From an uncultured Bacilli bacterium (GTDB taxonomy: Bacteria > Bacillota_I > Bacilli_A > RF39 > UBA660), in contig CALVIZ010000007.1 in NCBI GenBank assembly GCA_944331865.1, forward strand, positions 1 through 41,643: a stretch of 41,643 bases of DNA. Direction: 5' to 3'. Under the pieces are notes generated by a model that searched no databases, was not told the origin of the DNA, and saw nothing but the letters and a program-made list of their open reading frames with translations. How positions within the stretch are numbered: position 1 is the first letter of the stretch; each line of letters starts with the position of its first letter. Positions 7,948 to 17,135 of this stretch are shown piece by piece. Position numbers and translations under genes: made by a program.

Positions 7948-9037
7948 TTTTATCATCCTTTATTTTTGCTCTCAAATTAACTAAATTTGGACACATAAAA
8001 CTACATAAGCCACAATCAATGCATTTATCTAGATTCTTACTATTAATCATATCTACTTTTTTAGGGCATACTTTTAAACATAAACCACAATTAATACATT
8101 CATTGTTTTGTTTTGGAATCTTTTGTAATAAATGAATTGATTTAATTTCATCATCTAAAATATAATTATTAGAATCAGTTATTTCATATCCAGTCATTAA
8201 ACCATTAATTATAATATGATTATATTTTAAATCTTTATAAGCATATTTTATTAAATCACTTATTAATGTGTATTTTTTAGCTCTTATTACCTTACATGTT
8301 TTATTGTCTGATATTGTAATTAGTTTTGTTGTGGTATCTAATCCTTTAAGATAACGATTTATAGTATCTAATTCTTCTATTGTTAAGTATAATGTATTTC
8401 CGTTTATATTTAATTTATCTAATAAAAATTCTTTTTTCCCTAGTAAATATAAATCTTCAACTAATGTTAATGTTATTAAGGGATATGTCCCAAATAAGTT
8501 TAGGCATTCATCTATTATATATGATTCATCATTTTTAATTACGAGATAATTGTTTTTGCATTTTGTATTTATTCTTAAATCATCTATTAAGTCTAATAGA
8601 TCTCTTGTGTTTTCTTTTAATAAATATACATTATTAAAAACATTTATTTCATCATTTATAGCACTAATTACAATATTATCAAGTTTATCTAAATTAGTAA
8701 ATCTATTTAATAACTTTATTTCATTATTTTCTTTAAGAACTTTTTTAATATTATCGATATTTACTTTTGTTTTTGGTTCTTTTTTATTTTCTTTTTCTTT
8801 AAAATCATTGGCTATTACAAATACATTTTGATATTTTTCATTAAATATTCCTTTTTTTATATCTATTATTTTGCCAGATATGCTTGATTTATAATTATTA
8901 ATTTTTGTATTTATAAAAATATTGTCAAGTTTAATATTAGCATAATAAGGTATATAGATAAAATCAGGATTAATAAAGTTTTCAATTATAAAATTATCTT
9001 TAATTTTAATATTGGTATTTAATTTATAAAGATGCAT
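7940..9037 (-). CDS. RnfC-like ferredoxin-domain protein, degenerate NADH/FMN region
   Basis: 365 residues. The N-terminal barrel with SGKIIDIKKGIF resembles the RnfC/lipoyl-like domain. The C-terminal 60 residues carry two complete 4Fe-4S motifs, CINCGLCLKVCP and CIDCGLCSFMCP. In between, canonical RnfC has a glycine-rich GGAGFPT loop and NG.ECEPY for FMN/NADH. Here the matching stretch reads LLNRFTNLDKLDNIVISAIN and both motifs are gone. The ATG at 9037 (GAGG 9 nt upstream) is preferred to the one at 9052, which has little ribosome site and would deepen the uvrC overlap. It is coupled to the RnfD-like gene. It may shuttle electrons through its Fe-S clusters without oxidising NADH (inference). 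Confidence 0.7.
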   Translation of the reverse strand: MHLYKLNTNIKIKDNFIIENFINPDFIYIPYYANIKLDNIFINTKINNYKSSISGKIIDIKKGIFNEKYQNVFVIANDFKEKENKKEPKTKVNIDNIKKVLKENNEIKLLNRFTNLDKLDNIVISAINDEINVFNNVYLLKENTRDLLDLIDDLRINTKCKNNYLVIKNDESYIIDECLNLFGTYPLITLTLVEDLYLLGKKEFLLDKLNINGNTLYLTIEELDTINRYLKGLDTTTKLITISDNKTCKVIRAKKYTLISDLIKYAYKDLKYNHIIINGLMTGYEITDSNNYILDDEIKSIHLLQKIPKQNNECINCGLCLKVCPKKVDMINSKNLDKCIDCGLCSFMCPNLVNLRAKIKDDKNE

Positions 9038-10811
9038 TGTTTTTTTCCTCATTTCTTTCTTTTAAATAGTTGTATAAATTATTAGCAACATTTTCAGGTA
9101 TTATTTCTTTTAATTCAGATATTGATGCTTCACTCATTTTTTTAATACTACCATATTTTTTTATTAATTCCTTTTTTCTAATTTTACCTATGCCATCAAT
9201 GTTATCTAGTAAGCTCGCAATGGTGCCTTTATCTCGTAAAGTTTTATGATAAGTTATGGTAAATCTATGAACTTCATCTTGTATTCTGGTTAAATAATGA
9301 AAGACATTGCTATTTTTTTCTAAATTTATTGCTTCTAATGTATTGCCATCGATTAATTGATTTGTTTTATGATGATTGTCTTTTTTTAAACCACAAACTA
9401 ATATATCTAGTTTTAAACTATCTAAAACTTCTTTGGCAGCTCGTATCTGATTTTCACCACCATCAACAATTATTAAATCTGGCATTTCTAATTTCTCAAC
9501 TAATACTTTGTAATAACGACGATATATTATCTCTTTCATTGTATTATAATCATCATTTTTATCAATACTTACTTTATATTTGCGATATTCTTTTTTGGCT
9601 GGCTTACCATTAATAAATACCACCATGCCACTTACGGCATATGAACCAAAAAGATTAGAATTGTCAAATGCATCAATTCGATATAATACTTTCAAATGTA
9701 ATATGTCTTTTAATTTGTTATTTGCTTCAATAGTTTTTTCTTCATTATTATGAATTATTTGTAATTCTTGCTCTAAACTAATTTTAGCATTGGCTTTTGC
9801 CATGTCTAGTAGATTTTTCTTTTTACCTTTTAAGGGATTATATACTTTAGTTTTTAATATATTTCCTATTATTTCTGTATTTATATTATCTTCTACTAAT
9901 ATTTCTTTCGGTATTTCATGTTTGGTATAAAAATTTAGAATGTAGGTATTTAATTCATCTTTTAAGTCACTAATTAAATAAAACTTATCGTTATGACCTC
10001 CAACTATTTTACCATTGCGTAAAAATAAAATTTGGATAGATACAAGTCCATCATCTAAGTAACTTCCTATGACATCACGATTTATATAATCGTGTAATTC
10101 TACTTTTTGTTTATCTAAAATTATACTAATATATTCTAATTCTTTTTTTAAACTTAAAGCCATTTCATAATTTAGGTTTTTACTATATATATTAATTTTT
10201 TCTTTAATTTTATTTATTAATATCTTATCGTTTCCCTTTAAAAAATCTAATATTTCCATCTCCATTTGATCAAGTTTTTTGGTATCAAAGTTTTTTTCAC
10301 AATATCCTAAACATTCACCGATATGATAATATAAACATACATGTTTAGGCATCCCTTCACATTTTTTTAATGGATATAGTCTATTTATTAATTCAACTAT
10401 TTTTCTCGCTGCATAAGCATTAGGATATGGTCCAAAAAGTTTTTTGTTGTCTTTTTTTCTTATGTTTAAATATCTGGATACTTTTAATTTAGGATAGGGT
10501 TTGGCAATATATTCTATATATGGATAACTTTTATCATCTTTAAGTAATATGTTATATTTAGGATTATATTCTTTAATTAAGTTTAATTCTAATATAAATG
10601 CTTCTTGTTCTGTCGTAGTTGTTATATATGTAAAATCTGCTATTTCACTAACCATTATTGCTGTTTTTCCTGTCGCTGTCCCTTTAAAATAACTATTTAC
10701 CCTTTTATTTAAGTCTTTGGCTTTACCTACATATATTATATTATTATTTATATTTCGCATTTGATAGGAACCTGGTAGATGAGGAATTGTTTTTAATTTT
10801 TCTTTAAACAT
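9024..10811 (-). CDS. uvrC: Excinuclease ABC subunit C
   Basis: Makes both incisions in nucleotide excision repair with UvrAB. The GIY-YIG nuclease domain is at about 10-90 (LPGSYQMRN, IIYVGKAKDLNKRV), the UVR motif at about 190-235 (NYEMALSLKKEL), the RNase H-like domain has RIDAFDNSN and IIVDGGENQI, and the C-terminal HhH pair shows IDGIGKIRKKELIKKYGSI. 595 residues, the usual length. The ATG at 10811 follows GGTGGTGA by 5 nt; the upstream extension to 10910 has no support and would cross the divergent promoter region. It overlaps the RnfC-like gene slightly. Confidence 0.97.
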   Translation of the reverse strand: MFKEKLKTIPHLPGSYQMRNINNNIIYVGKAKDLNKRVNSYFKGTATGKTAIMVSEIADFTYITTTTEQEAFILELNLIKEYNPKYNILLKDDKSYPYIEYIAKPYPKLKVSRYLNIRKKDNKKLFGPYPNAYAARKIVELINRLYPLKKCEGMPKHVCLYYHIGECLGYCEKNFDTKKLDQMEMEILDFLKGNDKILINKIKEKINIYSKNLNYEMALSLKKELEYISIILDKQKVELHDYINRDVIGSYLDDGLVSIQILFLRNGKIVGGHNDKFYLISDLKDELNTYILNFYTKHEIPKEILVEDNINTEIIGNILKTKVYNPLKGKKKNLLDMAKANAKISLEQELQIIHNNEEKTIEANNKLKDILHLKVLYRIDAFDNSNLFGSYAVSGMVVFINGKPAKKEYRKYKVSIDKNDDYNTMKEIIYRRYYKVLVEKLEMPDLIIVDGGENQIRAAKEVLDSLKLDILVCGLKKDNHHKTNQLIDGNTLEAINLEKNSNVFHYLTRIQDEVHRFTITYHKTLRDKGTIASLLDNIDGIGKIRKKELIKKYGSIKKMSEASISELKEIIPENVANNLYNYLKERNEEKNNASL

Positions 10812-10827
10812 ATTTTTCACCACCATT

Positions 10828-10863
10828 ATTATACTACAAAATTTGTTGTTTTTACGATATAAT
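10828..10863. promoter_or_regulatory. Divergent -10 boxes between uvrC and the YigZ-like gene
   Basis: Perfect TATAAT boxes occur on both strands: 10833-10828 (minus, toward uvrC) and 10858-10863 (plus, toward the YigZ-like gene). Matching -35 elements are weak. Confidence 0.45.
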
Positions 10864-10878
10864 ATTAATTGTGATGTT

Positions 10879-11232
10879 ATGAAATTATTAAATGTTAGTG
10901 AATTAACCATTAAAAAATCAAAATTTATTGCTTTTTATTACCATATTGATGATATTAATGAAATAAAGTGTATCATTAATAATCTAAAATTAGAACATAA
11001 AAAAGCTAAACATGTAGTTTATGCTTATAGATTTTTAAATACGGCCGGTAAAAGTGATGATAAAGAACCTAAAGGAACTGCTGGGTTACCACTTTATAAT
11101 TTGTTAATGCAAAAAAAATTGAATAATAAATTAATTGTTGTTGTGAGATATTTTGGAGGTACTTTGCTTGGAGTAGGCCTTTTACAAAGAACTTATAAAG
11201 ATGTTGCCAGCAAAGCAATTAAAAATGATTGA
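10879..11232 (+). CDS. YigZ/IMPACT N-terminal-domain protein (single domain)
   Basis: 117 residues matching the IMPACT/UPF0029 N-terminal domain: KKSKFIAFYYHI, HVVYAYRF, DDKEPKGTAGLPL and VVVRYFGGTLLGVGLLQRTY. Full-length bacterial YigZ/YvyE is about 200-215 residues with a second ferredoxin-like domain (DUF1949), which is missing; the gene stops at TGA and abuts trxA. The ATG at 10879 is preferred, with GTGAT upstream. Family role is uncertain (possibly translation or stress related). It may be a natural single-domain form or a C-terminal loss. Confidence 0.85.
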   Translation: MKLLNVSELTIKKSKFIAFYYHIDDINEIKCIINNLKLEHKKAKHVVYAYRFLNTAGKSDDKEPKGTAGLPLYNLLMQKKLNNKLIVVVRYFGGTLLGVGLLQRTYKDVASKAIKND

Positions 11233-11250
11233 TTACTCAACCATTTTTTT
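11221..11250. terminator. Bidirectional terminator between YigZ-like gene and trxA
   Basis: AATGATTGA (11224-11232) and TCAACCATT (11237-11245) pair with one mismatch (a G-U pair on the minus-strand RNA), with a 4-nt loop. T-tracts follow on both strands. It overlaps both stop codons. Confidence 0.55.
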
Positions 11251-11523
11251 AATTTGATCCATGTTTTTAAAACCTAAATCTCTTTTAACTTCTTCACCAT
11301 TATTCATTAAAACTAATGTCGGAATGCTCATTACTCCAAATTTTGCAGCTAGTTCTTGATGTTTATCTACGTTAATTTTTATTATATCAATAAAGTCCAC
11401 TTCTTCAAGAATTGGAGCAAGCATTTGACAAGGACCACACCAATCTGCATAAAAATCTACTAAAACTTTCCCTTCTTTAACTAAATCTGTAAAATCTTTG
11501 CTACTCTCTAAATGTTTAACCAT
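11233..11523 (-). CDS. trxA: Thioredoxin
   Basis: 96-residue cytoplasmic disulfide reductase. The active site WCGPC is at residues 28-32 and the cis-proline loop MSIPT follows about 40 residues later, within the normal fold (VLVDFYADWCGPC, KINVDKHQELAAKFGV). It is slightly short of the usual 103-108 residues because the middle loop is trimmed. TAAGGAGG lies ideally upstream. It follows the CvpA-like gene by 10 nt, so the two are likely cotranscribed. Confidence 0.97.
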   Translation of the reverse strand: MVKHLESSKDFTDLVKEGKVLVDFYADWCGPCQMLAPILEEVDFIDIIKINVDKHQELAAKFGVMSIPTLVLMNNGEEVKRDLGFKNMDQIKKMVE

Positions 11524-11533
11524 TTTTTCCTCC

Positions 11534-12229
11534 TTATATTATAACTGTATTTTCAAAATGTATTTTATCATCATCAATTAATTTTTGTGCATCTTCTTTA
11601 GAAATTATACTGTAATGTACTATTTTGTGTAATACTTGAAAATTAACTGATTCTCTATCTTTTTCATTTTTCATATTGTCAACAATTTCTGCTATGTCTT
11701 CTAATGCTAAAGTTGTATCTACTGCCATTGGGCCAATTACTGGAGTTCGTTCAAGTATTATTATGGCAAATTTTGAATCTTTTACCATTGCATTTGTTTG
11801 GGGTAAATGAAACATTATAAATACTACTAAAAATGCCATTATTATTCCTTCAATTATTCCTAAAATTGCTCCAAGAATTTTTGAGGGTATTGCTAAAATT
11901 ACGGTTAATTTTAATATTTTTTCAATTAAACCAGAAATATTTATTAATATACTTAATACACAATATAATAGTATATATATTACAATAAATGAAATTAATT
12001 CATAAATTACTATATTTATTGATGTTATTCCTGCAAAAATACCACCAAAGTCAAAAAATGGTAAATATTTAATTAATATATCTGCAAGATAATCTTTAAA
12101 AACCCATGCTAGTACTAAAACTGCACATGTTCCAACTAATTGAACTAGACTTTTTATAACTCCCCTTTTAAAACCTAAAAGGGTAAATAAAACTATAATT
12201 ACTGAGCAAATAATATCCACTATATTCAT
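11534..12229 (-). CDS. CvpA-family membrane protein
   Basis: 231 residues with four N-terminal membrane helices and a soluble C-terminal third. MNIVDIICSVIIVLFTLLGFKRGVIKSL is the hallmark CvpA/YshB N-terminus, with the G-F-K-R-G turn between helices one and two. The family is tied to colicin V production and cell-envelope homeostasis in enterobacteria; its role in Gram-positives is not established. The ATG at 12229 is preferred to the GTG at 12238, which AAGGA would abut. Upstream of trxA and divergent from rnhC. Confidence 0.85.
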   Translation of the reverse strand: MNIVDIICSVIIVLFTLLGFKRGVIKSLVQLVGTCAVLVLAWVFKDYLADILIKYLPFFDFGGIFAGITSINIVIYELISFIVIYILLYCVLSILINISGLIEKILKLTVILAIPSKILGAILGIIEGIIMAFLVVFIMFHLPQTNAMVKDSKFAIIILERTPVIGPMAVDTTLALEDIAEIVDNMKNEKDRESVNFQVLHKIVHYSIISKEDAQKLIDDDKIHFENTVII

Positions 12230-12267
12230 AATCAACACATCCTTATATTAATTATATTATAATTATG

Positions 12268-12296
12268 CTGAAAAATAAAGTAAAATATGATAAAAT
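12268..12296 (+). promoter_or_regulatory. Promoter of rnhC
   Basis: -35 CTGAAA (12268-12273), 17-bp spacer, -10 TAAAAT (12291-12296); GTGGTGAT then precedes the ATG at 12317. Confidence 0.45.
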
Positions 12297-12316
12297 ATTT
12301 AATGTGGTGATTAATT

Positions 12317-13255
12317 ATGACAATTGTATTTAAAGTTAGTGATAATATTAAAGATAAAATGATTAAGTATTATCAAGACTTAAAAAGAGATAAAACTCCA
12401 CCCTATGCCATTTTTCAAGCACAAGAAGCCGATACAATAATTACTTTATATGAAAGTGGCAAAGTTATGTTTCAAGGAATTAGTGCTGATATCGATGCTA
12501 ATATTTGGATAGATTTAGAAAAAAAATTAAATAATAGAATCATTGATATTAAAACTGGTAAAGATAAAAAAGATAATAAAAAAAATGATTTAAATAATAG
12601 ATTATTTGATAATTTTAATACTATTGGTTCCGATGAAGTCGGAACAGGAGATTATTTTGGCCCAATAGTTGTTGCTGCTACTTTTGTTTCTAAAGAAAAT
12701 ATTGATTTTTTAAATGAATTAAAAGTTACCGATTCTAAAGCTTTAAGTGATGATTATATTAAATTAATTGCTCCAAAAATTATGGCAAAAATTCCTTATA
12801 ATGCTTTTATTTTAAATAATGAAAATTATAATAAATATTATAACGATAATTTAAATATGAATAAAATAAAAGCTATTTTACATAATAAAGTTTTGTATAA
12901 TATGGTTACTAAAAATTATAATTATGATAAAATTGTAGTAGATGAATTTGCTCCGGCGAATAAATATTATAGTTATCTAAATGATGTTGCTAGTAAAGTA
13001 ACTAATATTACTTTTGTTCAAAAAGCTGAGAGTAAGTGCTTGTCTGTTGCTTGTGCATCAATTATAAGTCGATATATATTTTTAAAAACGATGAATGAAA
13101 TGAGTAATGAAATTGGTAGTACTATTCCAAAAGGTGCTGGCTTGTTGGTTGATCAATTTGCTATTGAACTTGTTAAAAATAAGGGTTTTGATGTTTTAAA
13201 TAAATATGCTAAATTGAATTTTAAAAATACACAAAAAATTAAGGAATCTCTGTGA
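12317..13255 (+). CDS. rnhC: Ribonuclease HIII
   Basis: Degrades RNA in RNA-DNA hybrids. The N-terminal TBP-like substrate-binding domain (about 1-75) and a Lys/Asp-rich linker precede the catalytic domain, which starts at NTIGSDEVGTGDYFGPIVVA. Likely catalytic residues are D106, E107, D209 (IVVDEFAP) and E238 (KAESKCLSVACASIISRY). Length 312, normal for RNase HIII. GTGGTGAT lies upstream. Monocistronic between its own promoter and a terminator that overlaps its stop codon; convergent with holA. Confidence 0.97.
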   Translation: MTIVFKVSDNIKDKMIKYYQDLKRDKTPPYAIFQAQEADTIITLYESGKVMFQGISADIDANIWIDLEKKLNNRIIDIKTGKDKKDNKKNDLNNRLFDNFNTIGSDEVGTGDYFGPIVVAATFVSKENIDFLNELKVTDSKALSDDYIKLIAPKIMAKIPYNAFILNNENYNKYYNDNLNMNKIKAILHNKVLYNMVTKNYNYDKIVVDEFAPANKYYSYLNDVASKVTNITFVQKAESKCLSVACASIISRYIFLKTMNEMSNEIGSTIPKGAGLLVDQFAIELVKNKGFDVLNKYAKLNFKNTQKIKESL

Positions 13256-13265
13256 TTCCTTTTTT
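13241..13265 (+). terminator. Rho-independent terminator of rnhC
   Basis: AAGGAATC (13241-13248), 5-nt loop, GATTCCTT (13254-13261), then a T-run; the TGA stop lies in the hairpin. Confidence 0.8.
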
Positions 13266-14199
13266 ATATGCATGATTCTAACAAAAAACTTATTAAAGCA
13301 CTATCTTTATCCCAAATTCCTTTTTTGATATATGTATCAATTTTACATAAATCTACTAAATTTTTTTCAATTTCTTTATATGTATACTTTAAGGTGTTAT
13401 TATATATTTTATTAATTTGCCAATCTTGTAATTTTAATTTGTTACATATTTCATTAAAATTATTATTGTTTTGATACATTTTTTTTACATAATACATTAG
13501 TCGATATTCACGGGCTAAAAGATTTATTAAAATTATAGGTTCAACTTTATATATTTTTAAATCATTATATAAATTGTATGCTAATTTTAAGTTTTTATCA
13601 ATTACAGCATTTACAAAATGAAAGTTATTATTATCTATTACATTACTTATTGTTTTTATTAAGTCGCTATATTTAATAGTGGTTTTTTTATTATAATAAA
13701 GTATTATTTTATCTAATTCATTAAATATTATATCTAAATTATCATAACTATTATTAATTAAATAATTAATACATTTGTATTCTATATCATATCCTTTGTT
13801 TTTAACATATTTATTAATCTCTAATTCATAATCTTTATAATTAAATTTAGCTATATTTATTAAATTGTAATTAGTTTTTATTTCTTTAGTTATTTTTTTT
13901 CTTAAATCAATTGGATATTGAGTTGTAAATATTAAGGTAGTATTTTCAACTGGATTATTTAAGTATTTAATTAATATATCACTATCTTCTTCGCTTATTT
14001 TTTCAGTTCCAAAAAAATTAGCATTATTTATAACTATGTATTTTTTTTCTCCATTTAAAGAATAATAGTTTGCTTCTTCTATTATTTCTTTTATGCTAAT
14101 TTTAGCCATATTAAATATTATATAATCATTTTCTGTAATTATTTTTTTAATTTCTAAATCTATTAAATGATATGAAGGTATACTTATTAAATAAATCAT
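13264..14199 (-). CDS. holA: DNA polymerase III delta subunit
   Basis: Clamp-loader subunit that opens the beta clamp. 311 residues, low similarity but characteristic: the N-terminal ATPase-like domain lacks a Walker A and has ISIKEIIEEANYYSLNGEKKYIVINNA. TTLIFTTQ and the delta C-terminal region (FVNAVIDKNLKLAYNLYNDL, ILINLLAREYRLMY, a common HolA motif) follow. Position near comEC is conserved in Bacillota, here with one extra gene between. GTGATTTAAA precedes the ATG. Confidence 0.9.
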   Translation of the reverse strand: MIYLISIPSYHLIDLEIKKIITENDYIIFNMAKISIKEIIEEANYYSLNGEKKYIVINNANFFGTEKISEEDSDILIKYLNNPVENTTLIFTTQYPIDLRKKITKEIKTNYNLINIAKFNYKDYELEINKYVKNKGYDIEYKCINYLINNSYDNLDIIFNELDKIILYYNKKTTIKYSDLIKTISNVIDNNNFHFVNAVIDKNLKLAYNLYNDLKIYKVEPIILINLLAREYRLMYYVKKMYQNNNNFNEICNKLKLQDWQINKIYNNTLKYTYKEIEKNLVDLCKIDTYIKKGIWDKDSALISFLLESCI

Positions 14200-14229
14200 T
14201 TTAAATCACAATAATATTTTATCATAAAT

Positions 14230-14255
14230 AAAAAAAAGAAGAAACCGATTTCTTC
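14230..14255 (-). terminator. Terminator after the comEA-comEC-unknown operon
   Basis: On the minus strand GAAGAAA, loop TCGG, TTTCTTC (14255-14238) is followed by eight Ts (14237-14230). It separates the upstream operon from holA. Confidence 0.8.
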
Positions 14256-14334
14256 AATTTATATAACATTATATAATGTATTATATTATATGTTAATTTT
14301 ATTTATTTGTATATTTTAATTTACTATTTTTAAA

Positions 14335-15009
14335 TTATTGTTCTATTTCTGTTTTAGGATTTAATCTCTCTAATTTAGTTGGTTTTTCTAAAGAATCTTC
14401 AAAATATTTTTCAAATAAATCAATATCTAAAATTGCAAGTATTTCTTTTAATGTTATTAAATCTAGACTGTTAAAATAAGTAATTATTTCTTCTTTAGTT
14501 GCTCCTTCAATAAATAAAGCTTTTAATCTATTAGCGTTTTCACTATTCGTATTAACAAAATATTGAGCTTTTATTTGTTCTAAATATTCTTTTTTCTTTT
14601 CTAAATCATTTGCAAATTGTAATTCTACTGCAATATCATCAACAGATAGGCCTTTTCTTGCTCTTTCATTCCAATTTATTTTAAAATTTAGGTAAATTAT
14701 ATCTTTATCATCACTGTAAGTAATGACTCTTTTATCACTTAATATATAATTTATTATAGCAAAAATATAATTGATATATATAACTGAATCTAAAAAAGCT
14801 ATTTCTATTCCTTTTTGATATGCATTTGTACCATAAAATATTGTAATATATGTTTTATCTTTATATATTTTGATTAATATACTTATTTTAGGATTATCTT
14901 TATTATCACCTATTAAATTTATCCTATCTTCAACTTTAGGACAATATTTTAAAATAGCATTTTTTAACCATTTTAATATATCATTTTCAAATATTTCTAT
15001 TATTTCCAT
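14335..15009 (-). CDS. Unknown soluble protein between comEC and holA
   Basis: I do not recognise this 224-residue protein. No signal peptide. The N-terminal half looks alpha/beta (IEIFENDILKWLKNAILKYC, then beta strands around ISILIKIYKDKTYITIFYG). The C-terminal half is helical and acidic, with LKALFIEGATKEEIITYFNS. The ATG at 15009 is chosen because GGTGG precedes it by 4 nt; an extension to 15054 would overlap comEC. It lies 41 nt downstream of comEC in the same direction and ends before a strong terminator, so it is the last gene of the comEA-comEC operon. A role in DNA uptake is possible but unsupported. Confidence 0.75.
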   Translation of the reverse strand: MEIIEIFENDILKWLKNAILKYCPKVEDRINLIGDNKDNPKISILIKIYKDKTYITIFYGTNAYQKGIEIAFLDSVIYINYIFAIINYILSDKRVITYSDDKDIIYLNFKINWNERARKGLSVDDIAVELQFANDLEKKKEYLEQIKAQYFVNTNSENANRLKALFIEGATKEEIITYFNSLDLITLKEILAILDIDLFEKYFEDSLEKPTKLERLNPKTEIEQ

Positions 15010-15050
15010 AAAACCACCTGAAATTATTATAATATATATGGTTTTTTTAT

Positions 15051-17135
15051 TCAATATGGTGGATATGTATTAATCTTATAATCATTTTTATTTATCTTTA
15101 TTTTAATTGTACCATCTATATCTGTTCTGTATATTTTTGCTAAAGATAAATTGTTTAAAGTTTCTATATTAGGATGATTATATCTATTGTTTTCTCCAAC
15201 AGATATTATTGCATATTTAGGCTTTATACTATTTATAAAATCTATGCTAGAACTAGTATTACTGCCATGATGCCCTACTTTTAAAAAGTCTATATTATTT
15301 ATTTTATAATTATTTATTATATTTTCTTCTACATCTAATCCAGCATCTCCCATATAAAGAAATTTATAATTGTTAATTATAGAATATAGTAAAATGGAGT
15401 TATCATTTTCATTATTGTATAATTTATTATTAAGAAAATATATTAAATTATTTTTTATGTTTATTGTTTTTAGATTCTGATAATAGTTAATTTTCTTGCT
15501 TTTTAATAATTTTATTATATCTAATTCAAGATTATTATATTCTCCATTATTAAATATAACATTTTTAATTTTAATATTATTAATTAAATTTAATGCTTCT
15601 CCAGCATGATCATAATCACCATGGGTTAGTATTAAATATTCTAATTTATTAATACCTATGCTTTTTAAAAAACTTATTGTATTATCACTAATATTATATC
15701 CTTTATTGTTTTTTTGCCAATCTTCTAAGGAATAGACTATTTTACCTCCTGTATCTATTAAAATTGCTTTATTGTGGGGATAAACAATTAATATGCTATC
15801 TCCTTGACCTACATCTAAATAATAAATGTAATGATTTGTATTTAAATATGGTTTTATTATAAAGATAATAATTATTAAAATATTTATTATGAGCCATTTT
15901 TTATTTTTTTTCATTAATATTAAAAAAATATACATTGTAATTACAAATATCAGAGGTATTTTAGGTATATTAATAAATATACTAATTTTATCCCCAAAAG
16001 TATTTAAAATATTTGTTATGCTTAATAAAATATCTAATAAAGGATTTAGCAAAGGCAAAATGAATGTTAAAATAGCAAGTGGAAAAACAAAATAAGATAT
16101 TAAAGGAACAAAAATAATATTAATTAAAATTGTAGTTAAATTTATTTCATAATTAATATAACAATTTATTGGCAAACTAAATAAAAATGCAACAGTGCTT
16201 ACTTTTGTAATAGTATTTATTTTATTACCATTTATTTTATCTTTGTAAAATAAAATTCCAAAACAAACACTAAAGGAATATAAAAAACCTAAATCATAAA
16301 TTGCAAAGGGATTTATAAATATAATTAATATGGCTGTAAACAATAAGATTTGTAGGCTAGAATATTTTAAATTAAATTTTTTATTAATACTATTTAATAT
16401 ATAAAAATAAATTGCTCTATTTATGGATATACTATTATTTGTTATATATGCAAAAAATAGTAAAATTGCACTAATAATTATTAATTTTTTTAAATTATCT
16501 TTTTTAAATATAAAATTTAATGCTAATAATATTACTGCAATATGCATTCCTGATATAGCTAGTAAATGTGCTGTTCCATTATTTTTATATATATTATATT
16601 CTTCATTACTTATTAGAGCCTTATCACCAAGAACTAATAATAATATATAGTCACTATTTTTTAAATTATAAGCCCTTTTTATTAAATAATCTTTTGCTTT
16701 TTCAAATATATTATTATTTCCATATATATTTATTTTACTTGCATTAAATATATAATATATTTGGTTATTATAAAGATATTTTTGATAATTAAAAGTATTT
16801 GGTATGGTATTGTTTTTAGGTTTAGAAAATTCTCCTTTCAAATCCACCATTTTTCCTATAGTAATTTCTTTTTTTGTTTCATTTAATTCTTCTTCACTAT
16901 TAAAATAATAGTTTACTATTACTTCTTCTTTAGCTTTAATATTAATTTTTAATTTATTGCCATTTATATTATAACTTAAAATTTTACCAGTTAAATTATT
17001 TTCATTGCCATTATATTTTGATTCATATTTAATTACTATAGTAAATATAATTATGTATAAAGTTGCTAATAAATATAAAAATATAAGTAATTTGTTACAC
17101 TGTAATATAATCTTTAAGTTTTTCAAATGTTGCAT
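15051..17135 (-). CDS. comEC: DNA uptake channel ComEC/Rec2
   Basis: Polytopic membrane protein that moves transforming single-stranded DNA across the membrane. Order: N-terminal helix and OB-like extracellular domain (about 1-150), the Competence domain with many helices (LLALNF, AISGMHIAVILLALNF), then a cytoplasmic metallo-beta-lactamase-like domain with VGQGDSILIVYP, LILTHGDYDHAG, YMGDAGLD and VGHHGSNTSSS, a putative nuclease. About 694 residues, normal. Start is uncertain: ATG 17135 with GTGG 8 nt upstream, or TTG 17126 with GGAGAT upstream; both overlap the comEA end. Operon with comEA. Confidence 0.95.
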   Translation of the reverse strand: MQHLKNLKIILQCNKLLIFLYLLATLYIIIFTIVIKYESKYNGNENNLTGKILSYNINGNKLKINIKAKEEVIVNYYFNSEEELNETKKEITIGKMVDLKGEFSKPKNNTIPNTFNYQKYLYNNQIYYIFNASKINIYGNNNIFEKAKDYLIKRAYNLKNSDYILLLVLGDKALISNEEYNIYKNNGTAHLLAISGMHIAVILLALNFIFKKDNLKKLIIISAILLFFAYITNNSISINRAIYFYILNSINKKFNLKYSSLQILLFTAILIIFINPFAIYDLGFLYSFSVCFGILFYKDKINGNKINTITKVSTVAFLFSLPINCYINYEINLTTILINIIFVPLISYFVFPLAILTFILPLLNPLLDILLSITNILNTFGDKISIFINIPKIPLIFVITMYIFLILMKKNKKWLIINILIIIIFIIKPYLNTNHYIYYLDVGQGDSILIVYPHNKAILIDTGGKIVYSLEDWQKNNKGYNISDNTISFLKSIGINKLEYLILTHGDYDHAGEALNLINNIKIKNVIFNNGEYNNLELDIIKLLKSKKINYYQNLKTINIKNNLIYFLNNKLYNNENDNSILLYSIINNYKFLYMGDAGLDVEENIINNYKINNIDFLKVGHHGSNTSSSIDFINSIKPKYAIISVGENNRYNHPNIETLNNLSLAKIYRTDIDGTIKIKINKNDYKINTYPPY

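Noticed and set aside
10812-10910. N-terminal extension of uvrC
   Set aside because: GGTGGTGA lies ideally before the ATG at 10811, and the extension would run through the divergent promoter boxes and lacks similarity to UvrC.
14264-14300. AT-rich palindrome around ACATTATATAATGT
   Set aside because: A simple A/T repeat in an AT-rich gap, no T-tract or adjacent gene start that needs it; likely chance.
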